Source of the DNA: an uncultured bacterium
Lineage (GTDB): Bacteria > Bacteroidota > Bacteroidia > CAILMK01
Length of the DNA: 58,674 nt
Assembly: GCA_903829945.1 (NCBI GenBank)
Contig: CAIKRV010000080.1
Location: 1-58,674 of the forward strand
Reading direction: 5' to 3'
The position numbers and the translations under genes are program-made. Numbering within the stretch: the stretch's first letter is position 1; the number at the start of each line of letters is the position of its first letter. This document shows, piece by piece, positions 39,693 through 47,731 of the stretch. The notes below the pieces were generated by a model that was given only the letters and a program-made list of their open reading frames with translations, searched no databases and was not told where the DNA came from.

Positions 39693-40970
39693 TTAGTAAC
39701 CATATTTGTCTTTCCATCGGTCTTTTAGAAAACGTCTTATTTCTAATTCACGTGTGTTCTCTCCGGGTTCATATATTTTTTTACCGATAAGGCGATCGGG
39801 AAGAAATTCCTGAGCAATAAAATTTTGTTCATAGGAATGAGCATACTTATAATCCTTGCCATAATCCATTTGTTTCATTAATCGGGTAGGAGCATTGCGC
39901 AAATGCAATGGTACCGGTAGATCACCACTTTCCTGAATCATAGCTGAGGCCTTGTTGATGGCTTCATAAGAGGCATTGCTTTTAGGAGAACTGGCCAAAT
40001 AAATAGCACATTGAGATAAAATAATTCGACCCTCCGGCAATCCAATACGTTCTATAGCTTGGAAACATGCGGTTGCTAATAATAATGCATTTGGATTTGC
40101 ATTACCGATATCTTCAGAGGCTAAGATAAGCATGCGTCTGGCGATAAATTTTGGATCTTCACCACCTTCCAACATTCTTGCCATCCAGTACACCGCTGCA
40201 TTTGGATCGCTGCCTCGCATGGATTTTATAAACGCAGAAATAATATCATAATGCTGCTCCCCATTTTTATCATACTGACTGGCTTTTTTTTGGATAGCAG
40301 CCGCTACGCTTTCATTTTTAATAATTATTTTCTCAAGTTTTCCTGCTTGGTGAATGACCAGTTCAAGGGTGTTTAATAATTTACGAGCATCTCCACCTGC
40401 AAAATGAATTAAGGCCTCAGTTTCCTCCAGTTTTATCTGCATTTTAGAGAGAATTTCATCCTTTGAAATTGCATTAGTAAGTATACTTATTTGTTCTTCA
40501 TTTGTTAAAGTTTTAAGTACATATACTTGGCATCTGGAAAGTAAAGCGCCAATAACCTCAAAGGAAGGATTTTCAGTAGTAGCGCCAATTAATATAATGG
40601 TGCCACGTTCTACCGCACCCAGCAGCGCGTCTTGCTGTGCTTTATTAAAACGATGAATTTCATCAATAAATAAAATTGCTTTCCCGTTTTTTTCTGCCTC
40701 CTCAATAATTGCACGCATTTCTCTTACTCCGGATGAAATGGCACTTAAAGAAAAGAAAGGATAATTTAAGCTTTTAGCCATCAATAAAGCAAGAGTAGTT
40801 TTGCCAACTCCCGGCGGTCCCCAAAATATACATGATGGAATATTCCCGTTTTGGATAGCCTTACGCAGTACTCCATTCGTTCCTAATAGGTGCACTTGTC
40901 CGGTATAGGCTTCCAACGTATGAGGACGCATACGTTCAGCAAGAGGAGCAAGTTGGGATGGTGTAGCCAT
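39693..40970 (-). CDS. rarA: replication-associated recombination protein A
   Basis: A 425-aa AAA+ ATPase of the RarA/MgsA/WRNIP1 family, which acts at stalled replication forks and is related to clamp loaders. Walker A GPPGVGKTT is near residue 51, Walker B FIDEIHRFNKAQQDALL near 100, the sensor 1 GATTENPSFE near 132, and the C-terminal tetramerisation domain contains AVYWMARMLEGGEDPKFIAR (20). The promoter TATATTTG lies 4 nt before the ATG. Confidence 0.95.
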   Translation of the reverse strand: MATPSQLAPLAERMRPHTLEAYTGQVHLLGTNGVLRKAIQNGNIPSCIFWGPPGVGKTTLALLMAKSLNYPFFSLSAISSGVREMRAIIEEAEKNGKAILFIDEIHRFNKAQQDALLGAVERGTIILIGATTENPSFEVIGALLSRCQVYVLKTLTNEEQISILTNAISKDEILSKMQIKLEETEALIHFAGGDARKLLNTLELVIHQAGKLEKIIIKNESVAAAIQKKASQYDKNGEQHYDIISAFIKSMRGSDPNAAVYWMARMLEGGEDPKFIARRMLILASEDIGNANPNALLLATACFQAIERIGLPEGRIILSQCAIYLASSPKSNASYEAINKASAMIQESGDLPVPLHLRNAPTRLMKQMDYGKDYKYAHSYEQNFIAQEFLPDRLIGKKIYEPGENTRELEIRRFLKDRWKDKYGY

Positions 40971-40974
40971 AGTG

Positions 40975-40982
40975 CAAATATA
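40975..40982 (-). promoter_or_regulatory. -7 promoter element TATATTTG of rarA (near-leaderless)
   Basis: The complement of CAAATATA matches TAnnTTTG and ends 4 nt before the rarA ATG, predicting a leaderless or nearly leaderless mRNA. Confidence 0.6.
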
Positions 40983-41032
40983 CTTAGCTTTTAATTGATG
41001 TGTTATGCTAAGTTTTAAGGTGTCTTATAACG

Positions 41033-41063
41033 AAAAAAGCAGCCGTGAACGGGCTGCTTTTTT
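41033..41063 (-). terminator. terminator after rplP (bidirectional type)
   Basis: AAAAAAGCAGCC (41033-41044) pairs perfectly with GGCTGCTTTTTT (41052-41063) over a 7-nt loop. It lies 21 nt after the rplP stop and ends the ribosomal protein transcript before rarA. Confidence 0.92.
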
Positions 41064-41084
41064 AAATAATATATTTATTAAATA

Positions 41085-41507
41085 TTAATCTGCTGTATAA
41101 TCCGGACGAACCACCACGCGAGTTAATCCAGGTAATTTTTGAGATCCTAAACGGAATGCTTCACGAGCAGTAGCTTCATCCACACCGTCAATTTCAAATA
41201 AGATACGACCTGGTTTAGCAACAGCCACCCAAAATTCAGGATTACCTTTACCTTTACCCATACGTACTTCAGCAGGTTTTTTAGTCATCGGTTTATCAGG
41301 GAATACGCGGATCCATAATTGACCCTCCCTTTTCATAAAACGAGTGATGGCAATACGAGCTGCTTCTATTTGACGAGAAGTTAAATACTTTGGCTCTAAT
41401 ATTTTTAGACCGAAAGAACCAAATGCAATAGTACTTGCATTTTGAGAAACGCCTTTGATTCTTCCTTTCTGTACTTTTCTAAACTTAACTTTTTTAGGTT
41501 GTAACAT
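41085..41507 (-). CDS. rplP: 50S ribosomal protein L16
   Basis: L16, 140 aa, near the A-site tRNA in the peptidyl transferase region. The N-terminus [19 protein letters not shown], then [20 protein letters not shown] and [20 protein letters not shown] are all family hallmarks. It is the last gene of the local ribosomal cluster; the rpmC-rpsQ genes that normally follow are absent and a terminator follows instead. Confidence 0.97.
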   Translation of the reverse strand: MLQPKKVKFRKVQKGRIKGVSQNASTIAFGSFGLKILEPKYLTSRQIEAARIAITRFMKREGQLWIRVFPDKPMTKKPAEVRMGKGKGNPEFWVAVAKPGRILFEIDGVDEATAREAFRLGSQKLPGLTRVVVRPDYTAD

Positions 41508-41576
41508 TTCTGTATTCTATTATCAGTTGTCGGTTTTAAAAACTTTCAACACTATTAAATTCAAATTTTAATTCAA

Positions 41577-42434
41577 TTATCTTTTTCCGCCGCCGCCACG
41601 GTTTCCACCACCGCCACCGCGATTACCGCCGCCACCGCCACGGTTACCACCGCCGCCGCCTCTACGGTCACCGCCGCCTCCGCCACCACGTTCGTTTCTA
41701 TCACCACCGCGGTCACGATCACCACCTCTGGCACCAAAACGTTTTGGTACTACACCTTCACGGCCATCTTTTTCTTTTTGCGCACCAAAATTCATAGAAA
41801 GATCACGTTTGCCAAATACTTCACCTTTACAGATCCATACTTTAACACCAATTTTACCATAAACGGTTTGTGCTTCAGCCAATGCATAATCAATATCCGC
41901 ACGAAAAGTATGTAGTGGAGTTCTTCCTTCTTTATATCCTTCAGAACGTGCAATTTCTGCACCGCCTAAACGACCTGAAGTTTTAACCTTAATGCCTTCG
42001 GCACCTGCACGCATAGTGCTTTGTATTGCCATTTTCAATGCACGACGGAAAGAAATACGAGCTTCTAGTTGTTGTGCAATGTTTTCAGCTACTAAACGGG
42101 CTTCCAATTCCGGACGTTTAATTTCAAAAATATTAATTTGAACGTCTTTATTGGTAATATTTTTAAGTTCTTCACGCAATTTATCAACTTCTTGACCACC
42201 TTTACCGATAACGATACCGGGGCGAGAAGTATGAATAGTAACAGTGATTCTTTTAAGCGTTCTTTCAATAACAATGCGGGCAATACCGCCACGAGTAATA
42301 CGCGCAGAAATATATTTACGGATTTTAACGTCTTCAATAAGCTTCTCAGAGTAATCTTTATCTCCGAACCACATGGATTCCCATCCACGGATGAAACCTA
42401 AACGTACTGCTATCGGGTTGACCTTTTGTCCCAT
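41577..42434 (-). CDS. rpsC: 30S ribosomal protein S3 with RGG-type tail
   Basis: S3, 285 aa, part of the mRNA entry tunnel. The conserved core (1-220) has [13 protein letters not shown], the KH motif [11 protein letters not shown] and [12 protein letters not shown]. After [20 protein letters not shown] comes an extra tail of about 55 residues made of RGGDRDRGG and repeated GGGGGNRG units, ending GGGGKR. The encoding DNA (41580-41735) is a GC-rich tandem repeat. RGG tails bind RNA and may phase-separate; their presence on S3 is unusual and its effect unknown. Confidence 0.93.
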   Translation of the reverse strand: MGQKVNPIAVRLGFIRGWESMWFGDKDYSEKLIEDVKIRKYISARITRGGIARIVIERTLKRITVTIHTSRPGIVIGKGGQEVDKLREELKNITNKDVQINIFEIKRPELEARLVAENIAQQLEARISFRRALKMAIQSTMRAGAEGIKVKTSGRLGGAEIARSEGYKEGRTPLHTFRADIDYALAEAQTVYGKIGVKVWICKGEVFGKRDLSMNFGAQKEKDGREGVVPKRFGARGGDRDRGGDRNERGGGGGGDRRGGGGGNRGGGGGNRGGGGGNRGGGGKR

Positions 42435-42443
42435 AATATTTGA

Positions 42444-42890
42444 TTAATTCTGAGCTTCCGCTTTCTTTTTAGTTGTTCTCTTTTTTGGTGCAGGTGCTGC
42501 TTCTGCGGCAGGAGCTTCTTTTGGAGCTGCTGCAACCGGAGCAGTTTCATTATTACCAATAGTTAAGGTAATATGGTTATATCTGGAACGTACACGGTGT
42601 GCACGACCTTGAGGTGCAGGTTGAACTCTTTTCAACATACGACCACCATCAATTTTAACTTGTTTGATAATGAGGCCACTATCTTCTACACGCTCATCAG
42701 GGAAATTTTGGGTCCAACTCGCTAAAGCTGAACGAAGAAGTTTCTCTAAATGACCTGCATAGGTTCTTTTAGCGTGTACTTTTAAAGTGTACATCGCTTT
42801 ATCCACTTTCATACCGCGAATAAGATCCGCCAATAGACGCATTTTACGTGGAGAATGTGCACAATTGCGTAAATATACTGTAGTTTCCAT
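42444..42890 (-). CDS. rplV: 50S ribosomal protein L22
   Basis: L22, 148 aa, lines the peptide exit tunnel. The family core includes SPRKMRLLADLIRGM and the loop region RMLKRVQPAPQGRAHRVR. The C-terminus is extended by about 28 residues of Ala/Pro/Lys-rich, low-complexity sequence (APKEAPAAEAAPAPKKRTTK), likely disordered. It overlaps nothing: 3 nt from rpsS and 9 nt from rpsC. Confidence 0.95.
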   Translation of the reverse strand: METTVYLRNCAHSPRKMRLLADLIRGMKVDKAMYTLKVHAKRTYAGHLEKLLRSALASWTQNFPDERVEDSGLIIKQVKIDGGRMLKRVQPAPQGRAHRVRSRYNHITLTIGNNETAPVAAAPKEAPAAEAAPAPKKRTTKKKAEAQN

Positions 42891-42893
42891 TGC

Positions 42894-43169
42894 TTATTTC
42901 TTAGCTGCTTTTTTAGCTTGGTGACCTCTGAATGTACGTGTTGGAGCAAACTCCCCGAGTTTGTGACCTACCATGTTTTCAGTGATATACACCGGAATAA
43001 ATTTATTGCCATTATGTACTGCAAAAGTATGACCAACGAATTCTGGTGTTATCATGCTTCTGCGTGACCATGTTTTTAGTACCGCTTTCTTGCCACCATC
43101 ATTCATCTTTTCCACTTTGCGCTCTAGCTTAAAGTGTACATAAGGACCTTTTTTAATTGAACGACTCAT
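42894..43169 (-). CDS. rpsS: 30S ribosomal protein S19
   Basis: S19, 91 aa, in the 30S head near 16S helix 42. Markers are [31 protein letters not shown] and the C-terminal [17 protein letters not shown]. Length normal. Located between rplB (63 nt) and rplV (3 nt). Confidence 0.97.
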   Translation of the reverse strand: MSRSIKKGPYVHFKLERKVEKMNDGGKKAVLKTWSRRSMITPEFVGHTFAVHNGNKFIPVYITENMVGHKLGEFAPTRTFRGHQAKKAAKK

Positions 43170-43232
43170 GTTGTAAAATTCTTATTTCTAATTTCAAATG
43201 CTTGAGAATAAAAGTAATCCTACTTTAATTCT

Positions 43233-44057
43233 TTATTTCTTTCTTCTTTCAATGATCAAACGATTGGAAGGATTTTTCTTTCTTCTCGTTTTAAGACCTT
43301 TAGAGTATAAACCGTTTCTAGAACGAGGTTGGCCACCTGATGCACGACCTTCACCACCACCCATAGGGTGATCGACAGGGTTCATTGCAACACCACGGTT
43401 ACGTGGTCTTCTGCCCAACCAACGTCTACGACCGGCTTTCCCGTATTTTACTAGAGAATGATCGCCATTGGAAGTGGTTCCAATAGTAGCTAAGCAAGTA
43501 GTTAGCACCATTCTTGTTTCACCGGAAGGCATTTTTAAAATAGCGTATTTACCATCACGTGCCAATAATTGACAGTAGGTACCTGCGCTACGTGCAAATG
43601 TTCCTCCTTTGCCTGGTTGTGTTTCAATATTATGTACAATTGTTCCTAGTGGAATAAATTGTAATTGTAGCGTATTACCAATTTCAGGTGCCACATTGGT
43701 CCCTGAAATAATTTCTTGTCCAACTTTCAAACCTTGTGGAGCGATAATATATCTTTTTTCTCCATCAGCATATACCACTAATGCGATAAATGCAGTACGG
43801 TTTGGATCGTATTCTATGGTTTTAACTACAGCAGGGATATTGAATTTGTCCCTTTTGAAGTCAATAATACGGTATGCTTTTTTGTGCCCTCCACCAAGAT
43901 AACGCATAGTCATACGACCATCATTATTACGGCCACCACTTCTTTTGATGGAAGTAATCAAGCTTTTCTCAGGCTTGCTTGCTGTTAATTCCTCATAATT
44001 ATTGAGGTTAGCAAAGCGATTGCTTGGTGTTGTTGGGGATAATCTTTTAATACCCAT
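43233..44057 (-). CDS. rplB: 50S ribosomal protein L2
   Basis: L2, 274 aa, one of the oldest ribosomal proteins, needed for subunit joining and peptidyl transfer. Recognisable blocks are [20 protein letters not shown] (20), [17 protein letters not shown] and the active-site histidine region [17 protein letters not shown] near residue 223. Length normal. Confidence 0.97.
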   Translation of the reverse strand: MGIKRLSPTTPSNRFANLNNYEELTASKPEKSLITSIKRSGGRNNDGRMTMRYLGGGHKKAYRIIDFKRDKFNIPAVVKTIEYDPNRTAFIALVVYADGEKRYIIAPQGLKVGQEIISGTNVAPEIGNTLQLQFIPLGTIVHNIETQPGKGGTFARSAGTYCQLLARDGKYAILKMPSGETRMVLTTCLATIGTTSNGDHSLVKYGKAGRRRWLGRRPRNRGVAMNPVDHPMGGGEGRASGGQPRSRNGLYSKGLKTRRKKNPSNRLIIERRKK

Positions 44058-44064
44058 TTTTTAC

Positions 44065-44355
44065 TTATATATTAGAGTAATAGTCTATTTGTTCACCTTT
44101 CTTTAAGGTAACTACTGCTTTTTTATAAGCAGGTTTTTTACCTTCTACAAATCCTTTTTTAGTATAGCGGGTTTTGGTTTTGCCTGCATACGTCATAGTG
44201 CGTATGTCAGTAACTGTTACCTCATATACTTTTTGAATTTCTTTCTTTATGATGTCCTTTGTAGCTTTTTTATCTACAATAAAGGCATACTGGTTCAGCT
44301 TTTCGCCAAGCTTAGTGTATTTCTCTGATGCTACTGGCTTCTTAAGTACGCTCAT
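44065..44355 (-). CDS. rplW: 50S ribosomal protein L23
   Basis: L23, 96 aa, at the exit tunnel where trigger factor and SRP dock. Family pattern: MSVLKKPVASEKYTKL, then VDKKATKDIIKKEIQKVYEV (20) and RTMTYAGKTKTRYTKKGF. Its ATG overlaps the rplD stop by 4 nt, so translation is coupled. Confidence 0.96.
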   Translation of the reverse strand: MSVLKKPVASEKYTKLGEKLNQYAFIVDKKATKDIIKKEIQKVYEVTVTDIRTMTYAGKTKTRYTKKGFVEGKKPAYKKAVVTLKKGEQIDYYSNI

Positions 44356-44978
44356 TTTAATATTTCGTTTAAAGTGTTAGCAGCACTTTCAGTCATTAAC
44401 AATGCTTTAGCATTCATTAGGCTGTAGGTAGAAACACTACTGGAAGCTGAAACTAAAGTGTTTGGTAAATTACGTGCTGATTTAATTACGTTTTCATTGT
44501 TCTCCCCGGCAAGGAAAAGAACTTTATTAGAACCTATATTCAAGGCTTTCAATACTGAAACGAAATCTTGAGTCTTAGGAACTTCATAGTTGAAATCTTC
44601 CACTACGTATATATTATTGTCTTTCGCTTTGTAGGCTAAAGCCGACTTGCGCGCCAATAATTTTACTTTTTTGTTTAATTTGATATCATAATCACGCGGT
44701 TGTGGACCATGAATACGACCACCGCCACGGAATTGAGGATTCTTGATAGAACCTGCACGAGCACCACCACCACCTTTTTGCTTGCGCAATTTGCGGGTAG
44801 ATCCGTGAATCTCATTACGTTGCTTCGCCTTGTGGGTGCCTTGGCGTTGGCTGTTCATAAAGCGCTTTACGTCAAGATAGATGACGTGGTCGTTTGGCTC
44901 TATGCCATAGATGCTGTCCGGCAGCTCAATAGAGCGTCCGGTCTTTTCACCCTTCGTATTTAAAACATCAAGTTTCAT
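44352..44978 (-). CDS. rplD: 50S ribosomal protein L4
   Basis: L4, 208 aa, has the extended loop that reaches the exit tunnel (QRQGTHKAKQRNEIHGSTRK, KQKGGGGARAGSIKNPQFRG) and a normal globular body. It is the first gene of this transcription unit; rpsJ and rplC, which normally precede it, are not present. A TACCTTTG promoter element lies 61 nt upstream. In E. coli L4 represses its S10 operon; no such leader structure is evident in the roughly 55-nt leader here. Confidence 0.96.
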   Translation of the reverse strand: MKLDVLNTKGEKTGRSIELPDSIYGIEPNDHVIYLDVKRFMNSQRQGTHKAKQRNEIHGSTRKLRKQKGGGGARAGSIKNPQFRGGGRIHGPQPRDYDIKLNKKVKLLARKSALAYKAKDNNIYVVEDFNYEVPKTQDFVSVLKALNIGSNKVLFLAGENNENVIKSARNLPNTLVSASSSVSTYSLMNAKALLMTESAANTLNEILK

Positions 44979-45039
44979 TACTTTGTCTAATTACAATAAT
45001 CCATTCACCAAAATAGACTACTCGCCAATTTTGGAAGTG

Positions 45040-45047
45040 CAAAGGTA
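45040..45047 (-). promoter_or_regulatory. -7 promoter element TACCTTTG for rplD unit (minus)
   Basis: The complement of CAAAGGTA matches TAnnTTTG and lies 61 nt upstream of rplD. With no other gene between, it makes rplD the first gene of its transcript. The intergenic stretch 44979-45305 holds this promoter, one hairpin and otherwise AT-rich filler. Confidence 0.6.
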
Positions 45048-45200
45048 TAACTTATTTTCAATTTAACATTCGCATTTTGGCTTTTTTTTATGCTTTATCG
45101 TAACAAAATGTATCACAAGCAGTTTTTATTTCCAAAATTGTCCTTTTTCTCCTATTTTTTAGCTTTAAAGCGATTTCTGACGGAGCAGCTATTTAAAATG

Positions 45201-45227
45201 GAAAGGCCTCCAAAATGGAGGCTTTTC
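45201..45227. terminator. hairpin between anti-sigma-like gene and rplD promoter
   Basis: GAAAGGCCTCC (45201-45211) pairs with GGAGGCTTTTC (45217-45227), with one G-T pair. T residues follow on both strands, but the tract is short. It lies about 80 nt after the stop of the minus-strand gene at 45306 and may terminate it. Confidence 0.5.
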
Positions 45228-45305
45228 TCACTTTCAAACAATTTTCGGCCTCGGCTTAAGGCCATTTGAATTATAACACCTTAAATTTCTTAAGTCTTTG
45301 TAAAT

Positions 45306-46901
45306 TTATTCTTCAAAGCCTAAATTAATCGGTGTTTTGAAGTAATCAGGGACCATTACATTGTGGTTAAGTGGTTCTATCTCAACGTTTAAGTTACTCA
45401 TCCAAATTTGCCCTTTATCACTCAACAATACACCATATCTAAAACTTGTGGCTGTTTCCGGAATATCTAAACTCAATTCTACTTTTTGCCAATTTGTATT
45501 TCCTTTAAAATTAACCTCTTTTACATTTTCCGGGCGCATGCCTGCAGTAAAATCATCCACCCTAAAAATAAAGGAGGCATGATCTATTACCCCTGCAGTT
45601 CTTACCCATGCACTGATTTTTATATGCTTATTTAGGTAATTACCAGCCTTGCAAACTTGTAGTAATGTATTCCAATCATTCTTGTACCCGTTTGATTGTA
45701 AACAAATTGAAGGTTTTCCGTTTTGCTGAATAGTCGGGTCGCCATAAATTCTGAAATGTTGGCTCTCCTGTCCAATGTACCAATGAAGTGGCTCATTTTT
45801 TTGGTTTAGCAGTTCAAAATTTAAGTTACTCGGTTGATTCACCATCATGGATAGTGCTTTTTGAAAAGCGTCTGTCATTACAAGGCTGGTATCCACCGCT
45901 TCGGTAGTAAGGGGGAAGTAAAGGGGGGTTTCTTTACCTACTACTTCCAAATTAATATCATCAATCCAAGCTTCGCCTGCATAAACTTTATACAAGCCAA
46001 AAGCGATTTCTCTTGTTTTTTCCGGTACATCGGCTACTAATTCACATTTAATCCATCCTGCGCTTGAAGGATGGATATTCTTGTCGTACATATTATTAAA
46101 ACCGGCATATTTAAATTCATCACCTCGCAGATTCATAAATAATCCTGCCCAGGCTTTTTTATCAGGGTCCTTGCATTTAATCCAGGCAGTTAGCCGAATT
46201 CTTTTTCCAATATATGATTCTGCACTTATTTGTTGCGTCAGCCATGCACTTTTAAAGTTTGTTTTACCTGATTTGATATATGCAGATGCCTGGCCACTAT
46301 GTGCCATATTTTTATCGATACCTACGGTAAAATCTCCTGATTCAGTTGAAGATAATTTCCATCCTTTCATGGTATAACGTGCATGTGCTAAGACTGGCAC
46401 TTCTGTCTTTAAGGCTACTTCTTCTTTTAAACTTGGCAATTGCATCGGGCCATATACGCCATCAACATTGGAAAGGTCAAAAATATCCTTGGTATTGGCA
46501 CGGGTATTAGCAATATTTTGATGTGCTATGGCAGGATTTTGTAAGCCTAACTTTTCTAATTTATTCGGCTCCTGTGAAATATTTTCCTCTTCGTTTAAGG
46601 TATTTTCAGTAGTAGGTTTTACAATTGCTTGCGTATTTGAGGACTTTTTTTCTGTTTGCGGCAGCATGAAGTTTTTGTCGGATTTTGGACGGGTATGTTT
46701 GATATATTTTGGATATAAATACATTCCGGATATTAATATCATCCATGCAGCAGCTGCAAGAAAAAGTCCTTTCCAGCCACGGGTACCGCCACTAGGTTTT
46801 CCTATACTTATTAAATCTTCCACCTCCACTAATGACATTAGTGCGGGCCGGTTTCTTGCCTCTTCAAATGCTTTCGATAGGGATGTATTATATTGTATCA
46901 T
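45306..46901 (-). CDS. single-pass membrane protein with two lectin-like beta domains (sigma partner)
   Basis: A 531-aa protein. The first 45 residues (SKAFEEARNRPALMSLVEVE) are cytoplasmic and helical; a membrane helix lies at about 46-63 (LFLAAAAWMILISGMYLY); the rest is periplasmic. A polar, disordered linker (65-140) leads to two related beta-sandwich modules (about 170-325 and 360-520). Each ends in a similar phrase: GEAWIDDINLEVV and GQIWMSNLNVEIE, a pattern of carbohydrate-binding jelly rolls. It starts 19 nt after an ECF sigma factor gene, so it may be its anti-sigma/receptor, but no zinc HxxxCxxC motif is present. No catalytic residues recognised. Confidence 0.65.
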   Translation of the reverse strand: MIQYNTSLSKAFEEARNRPALMSLVEVEDLISIGKPSGGTRGWKGLFLAAAAWMILISGMYLYPKYIKHTRPKSDKNFMLPQTEKKSSNTQAIVKPTTENTLNEEENISQEPNKLEKLGLQNPAIAHQNIANTRANTKDIFDLSNVDGVYGPMQLPSLKEEVALKTEVPVLAHARYTMKGWKLSSTESGDFTVGIDKNMAHSGQASAYIKSGKTNFKSAWLTQQISAESYIGKRIRLTAWIKCKDPDKKAWAGLFMNLRGDEFKYAGFNNMYDKNIHPSSAGWIKCELVADVPEKTREIAFGLYKVYAGEAWIDDINLEVVGKETPLYFPLTTEAVDTSLVMTDAFQKALSMMVNQPSNLNFELLNQKNEPLHWYIGQESQHFRIYGDPTIQQNGKPSICLQSNGYKNDWNTLLQVCKAGNYLNKHIKISAWVRTAGVIDHASFIFRVDDFTAGMRPENVKEVNFKGNTNWQKVELSLDIPETATSFRYGVLLSDKGQIWMSNLNVEIEPLNHNVMVPDYFKTPINLGFEE

Positions 46902-46920
46902 TTTATATTCAGTATTACAA

Positions 46921-47493
46921 TTAAAATAAAAAGGAATTTAGGACCATACTTACCATTCGTAAAGTGGAAAGTTTTGGTTTTTTTTCTCCCATCAATTTGA
47001 CTAATTCTTGTCGTGCTCGGCTAATTCTTGATTTTACAGCACTTTCACCGACTTTTTGTACCTCGCAAATTTCTTTTATACTTAAACCTGAAACTTCAAA
47101 TAATAGGAGCGCCATTTTTTGTTCTTCCGGCATTTTGCTAAGCGTATGGTATAGCAGACTTAAATCTGTACTCATTTCTGCATCGCTGTAGCTACCGCTT
47201 ACTTCCTCAGCTTTCTTTTGTTCAAAAACGCCCCACCATTTTTTTTGTCTGTTTTTGTTTTTGAAAATATTAGAGGCGGTTCCAAATAAATAGGAGAGAA
47301 ATGCTTCTTTACTTTTTAACTGATCAAAATGTTCAAAAGCGGTAAGGATGGTGTCACTCATTAAATCGCGGGCATCTTCTCTGTTTTTGGTTAATGCTTC
47401 ACAAAAACGGCTCAAACGTGCATTCAATGGAGTATATAATTCCATGAATTCAGTTTGTTTTTCCAAATCAGTATGAACTGCTTTTAATGCCAT
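46921..47493 (-). CDS. ECF-type RNA polymerase sigma factor
   Basis: A 190-aa sigma-70-family protein of the extracytoplasmic function type. Region 2 includes NREDARDLMSDTILTAFEHF (20) and YLFGTASNIFKNKNRQKK; region 4 contains LSKMPEEQKMALLLFEVSGL (20), then SIKEICEVQKVGESAVKSRI (20) with the helix-turn-helix, and SRARQEL. The stop is 19 nt before the membrane protein at 46901, so they form an operon. A TATATTTG promoter element lies upstream at 47627-47634 with a leader of about 130 nt. Confidence 0.9.
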   Translation of the reverse strand: MALKAVHTDLEKQTEFMELYTPLNARLSRFCEALTKNREDARDLMSDTILTAFEHFDQLKSKEAFLSYLFGTASNIFKNKNRQKKWWGVFEQKKAEEVSGSYSDAEMSTDLSLLYHTLSKMPEEQKMALLLFEVSGLSIKEICEVQKVGESAVKSRISRARQELVKLMGEKKPKLSTLRMVSMVLNSFLF

Positions 47494-47626
47494 TATAAAT
47501 GAAGCTCTAATAACGGTAAGTAGCTTAAGGACCCCAAAAAGTTGCAGGGCTTTCCAAAATATTTTTTATTATAATGATTTACAGGGAATTGCATTTGAAT
47601 AAAAATTCAGGATTGCATTTTAAAAT

Positions 47627-47634
47627 CAAATATA
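47627..47634 (-). promoter_or_regulatory. -7 promoter element TATATTTG (minus) for sigma operon
   Basis: The complement of CAAATATA matches TAnnTTTG, 133 nt upstream of the ECF sigma start, giving an unusually long leader for this window. Confidence 0.45.
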
Positions 47635-47731
47635 AGTTGATTTTCTAATCGTATTTTATTCAAAGGAAGAATTAAATCACAATGGCTCCTGCCTCATTTT
47701 TTTGAGGCCAAGAAAATAATTAAGTCCAATC

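Noticed and set aside
41580-41735. GC-rich tandem repeat as a CRISPR or satellite
   Set aside because: It is in frame within rpsC and encodes a Gly/Arg tail; there are no unique spacers.
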